Source: UBA5359 sp028699365 [NCBI: bacterium] (lineage in GTDB: Bacteria > UBP13 > UBA5359). From it: a stretch of DNA of 24,268 bases. The stretch is taken from assembly GCA_028699365.1 (NCBI GenBank), contig JAQVUQ010000001.1, positions 2,782-27,049 on the forward strand. The letters are read 5' to 3'. The translations under genes and the position numbers were made by a program. Below the pieces are notes generated by a model. That model had not been told where the DNA came from. It saw only the letters and a list, made by a program, of their open reading frames with translations, and did no database searches. Below, in pieces: positions 22,522 to 24,268 of the stretch. How positions within the stretch are numbered: position 1 is the stretch's first letter; each line of letters begins with the position of its first letter.

Positions 22522-24036
22522 TTAATACGGCAGTATATGCGGCGTCAAGAATATGACCAACTCGGATGAGACGTCACTCTTATTTTTGTTTTTAAAGAGG
22601 TTACCAATTAATGGCAGATCACCCAATATCGGTATCTTATATGATGAGTCATTCTGGGTCTTCTGTGCCAGACCGCCGATGACTATCGTTTCACCGTCGC
22701 GCACGCGAATCGTGGTTAATGCCGTCCTCCTGGCCATATTGGGCGGAGCATCAGCCGTTGCCTGGCTGGTAAGGGTACTAACCTCAGGCATAATCATGGT
22801 AGTTACCATACCGTTGGGATGCACCTGGGGTATTACCGTCAAGGCAATACCCACCTGAGCGGTCTCCCATATCGTTTCCGTTATAGTCCTGTACGACGTA
22901 GACGTTCCGGTAGTTGTCGGTTCTTCCCTAACCCGGGTTATCTTGTAATTATAATCTTCAGCCAGCAAGATACGGGCAGCCTGGTTATTGATAGCGGCAA
23001 TCTTGGGACTGGTAAGTATCTTGGCCTTGTTTTCACTGACCAGTGCTTCGAGTGCAGCCGTGAAAACGTTAGGCAGTACGGTACCGTATTTAATGCCTCC
23101 GCCGGTATTTACATCTATGCTCTCGGTTCCGTCAATACTGGTTGTAACCGGCGTGTTAAGATCGACTCCCAGCTTTCCATTGGCCAACTGCCAGGAAACA
23201 TTGAAGCGGTTGGAAACACCGTTCTGCATATCCACGAACTGCGCCTCTATCAACACTTCAGGAGGCGCTACATCAATCGCTGCCAATATTTTTTTAACTT
23301 GTGCCCGCTTCTCGGGCTTTCCCATTATAATAACGGAATTCAGCGGCGAATACGCCCTAATCTGTATCTGATCAAGAATGGTTGCTAACGCAGCTCCTCC
23401 CGCAGCGCCGCCGGTAGCGGTCCCGCCGGCCATATAACCTGTTGTTCCGATAGTTGTCCCGGTAGTCGTTCCGGTTGTCGTTCCGGTTGTCGTCGTTCCG
23501 GTTGTTGAAGTAGCTCCGAAAAGGCCAATTCCAGTTGTGCTGGTAGAGGAACTTCCTGAAGTGCCGGTGCGTGTCCCGCCATAAGATGTAACGCCCGTGG
23601 TAAAAGCAGAGTAGCCGTAAAGGCTGGAGGCGGCAGAAGGCACAAAAAATCCCAGGAAGTTTCCTACGTCCTCCATGCGGGCGTATTTCAGCCGGTAGAA
23701 CTCGATATCGCCTGCAGGCTGTAATTCATATACGACATAGGGGTTTTCACGCTTCTCCCAAGTCAATGTGGGTAGAGATTTGACGATTAGGTCGAGCACA
23801 TCTTCCAGCAGCATATCGTTCACCGAAAGTGTAACCTTTCCTTCGACACCATCGGCTATGACAATATTGGCGCCACTGCTGGTAGCCAGCAATCTGACCA
23901 CCTCTTCGACCTTCAATCCCTTCACGTCGAGGGATACCGTACTCTGCTCATCTGCAGCCGCCAGTTGAAAGGATAGCAAAACAATCACCGTTATCAGCAG
24001 CAGACCCCGACAAAGGATCCTTTTCAGCGTCATCAT
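22522..24036 (-). CDS. pilQ: Type IV pilus secretin, PilQ-like
   Basis: This 504-aa exported protein has a signal peptide (basic MTLKR, hydrophobic core to about residue 28, AAADE). An STN/N0 domain follows (about 33-105). An N1-type ring-building domain comes next, from DIEFYRLKYARMEDVGNFLG to LATILDQIQIRAYSPLNSVIIMGKPE. The secretin domain runs from about 265 to the end, with KILTSPKIAAINNQ, VIGGLAQ and VPILGDLPLIGNLF-type signatures (IPILGDLPLIGNLF here). It would form the gated outer ring for pilus exit. The N1 domain is split by a Thr/Gly-rich stretch (about 150-215). No AMIN domain is present. The ATG at 24036 is preceded by GGGGGAG; a TTG one codon upstream is less likely. A PilP/GspC-like gene ends 40 bp upstream. 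GspD of type II secretion is the alternative. Confidence 0.9.
   Translation of the reverse strand: MMTLKRILCRGLLLITVIVLLSFQLAAADEQSTVSLDVKGLKVEEVVRLLATSSGANIVIADGVEGKVTLSVNDMLLEDVLDLIVKSLPTLTWEKRENPYVVYELQPAGDIEFYRLKYARMEDVGNFLGFFVPSAASSLYGYSAFTTGVTSYGGTRTGTSGSSSTSTTGIGLFGATSTTGTTTTGTTTGTTTGTTIGTTGYMAGGTATGGAAGGAALATILDQIQIRAYSPLNSVIIMGKPEKRAQVKKILAAIDVAPPEVLIEAQFVDMQNGVSNRFNVSWQLANGKLGVDLNTPVTTSIDGTESIDVNTGGGIKYGTVLPNVFTAALEALVSENKAKILTSPKIAAINNQAARILLAEDYNYKITRVREEPTTTGTSTSYRTITETIWETAQVGIALTVIPQVHPNGMVTTMIMPEVSTLTSQATADAPPNMARRTALTTIRVRDGETIVIGGLAQKTQNDSSYKIPILGDLPLIGNLFKNKNKSDVSSELVIFLTPHILPY
23440..23520. repeat. 12-bp-period GTTCCGGTTGTC-type tandem repeat encoding Thr/Gly repeats in the secretin
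   Basis: Copies of GTCGTTCCGGTT and close variants follow each other (clearest at 23466-23515). On the coding strand they give TGTT-type repeats. The period is a multiple of three, so copy-number change would keep frame. Confidence 0.8.
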
Positions 24037-24076
24037 CAAATCTCCCCCTAGTTAGCTTTTAAGCCTATTTACGACG

Positions 24077-24268
24077 TTACAGCGCCAAGTTGATCGTATC
24101 GTTATCCTTTTGCAGCACTACCTTGCCCGTATCGGCTTCGATACTCTTTATTCTCCACCCCTGCGACAATACATCGCCGGTCTTGGCAACATAGGATTGC
24201 TTTTCATCCTCAATAACGGCCACATTTGCCTGCCCTTTAAGAATAGCCTTCAAAGCAAATCGCGGCTT
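24077..24268 (-). CDS. Pilus assembly PilP / GspC-type HR domain protein (C-terminal fragment)
   Basis: Only the last 63 residues are in the window; the gene runs off the right edge. The fragment has the small beta-domain pattern of PilP and GspC C-termini: a strand ALKAILKGQANVAVIED, then SYVAKTGDVLSQGWRIKSIE and a closing VVLQKDNDTINL strand. Such proteins contact the secretin N0 domain in the periplasm or cell wall space. The gene ends 40 bp before pilQ on the same strand, which supports the assignment. The domain is short and divergent, so the call is moderate. Confidence 0.65.
   Translation of the reverse strand, partial: KPRFALKAILKGQANVAVIEDEKQSYVAKTGDVLSQGWRIKSIEADTGKVVLQKDNDTINLAL

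Noticed and set aside
22819-23388. 189-codon plus-strand open frame opposite pilQ
   Set aside because: It is antisense to the secretin domain; composition and lack of motifs mark it as a shadow frame.

Overview
This 24.3 kb window is a dense stretch of bacterial chromosome. Almost every gene is on the minus strand; the exception is a single plus-strand unit at about 11.94-14.24 kb. The gene content points to a strict anaerobe with acetogen-like energy metabolism. There is a complete Rnf ferredoxin:NAD+ oxidoreductase operon, phosphotransacetylase, and a methyltetrahydrofolate:corrinoid methyltransferase. A secretin, a PilP-like fragment and the neighbouring chorismate genes show a type IV pilus locus of the kind seen in several anaerobic Gram-positive and deep-branching lineages. 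I cannot name the phylum; Clostridia-like Bacillota, Chloroflexota and anaerobic Actinomycetota lineages all remain possible. No tRNA, rRNA, CRISPR array, transposase or phage gene was recognised.

Layout from right to left, following minus-strand transcription. (1) 24268-22522: the 3' end of a PilP/GspC-like gene and a PilQ-type secretin, closed by a strong intrinsic terminator. (2) 22452-14217: a seven-gene string with gaps of at most about 65 bp: aroC, a shikimate kinase/3-dehydroquinate synthase fusion, a decaprenyl-phosphate phosphoribosyltransferase-like UbiA protein, a large membrane protein ending in a WecG/TagA glycosyltransferase domain, a small EamA/ArnE-like transporter, UDP-sugar dehydrogenase and an SDR nucleotide-sugar dehydratase/reductase. 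(3) 11937-14237, plus strand: a promoter, a small one-helix ORF and an ArnT/PMT-like GT-C glycosyltransferase, both carrying short-repeat insertions. (4) 11910-10061: two cytoplasmic glycosyltransferases, GT2 and GT4. (5) 9988-5012: rnfC-D-G-E-A-B behind a good sigma-70-type promoter, followed at 4962-3547 by a MEMO-AMMECR1 fusion. (6) 3452-1: an operon with its own promoter encoding a cysteine hydrolase, a BioD-like/DRTGG protein, Pta and a methyltransferase cut by the window edge.

How the genes fit together. Rnf couples ferredoxin oxidation to ion pumping and NAD+ reduction. Pta converts acetyl-CoA to acetyl phosphate. The methyltransferase moves methyl groups between a folate and a corrinoid protein. 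These fit an acetogenic or syntrophic energy economy, though carbon monoxide dehydrogenase and acetate kinase are not in the window. The middle block looks like a cell-envelope glycan pathway using polyprenyl-phosphate sugars. Its parts are sugar-nucleotide enzymes, a GT2 polyprenyl-phosphate glycosyltransferase candidate, a small flippase candidate, a GT-C transferase and a DPPR synthase-like enzyme. Its most unusual member is the TagA fusion, whose N-terminal half looks like a WecA/MraY-type domain that has lost its catalytic motifs.
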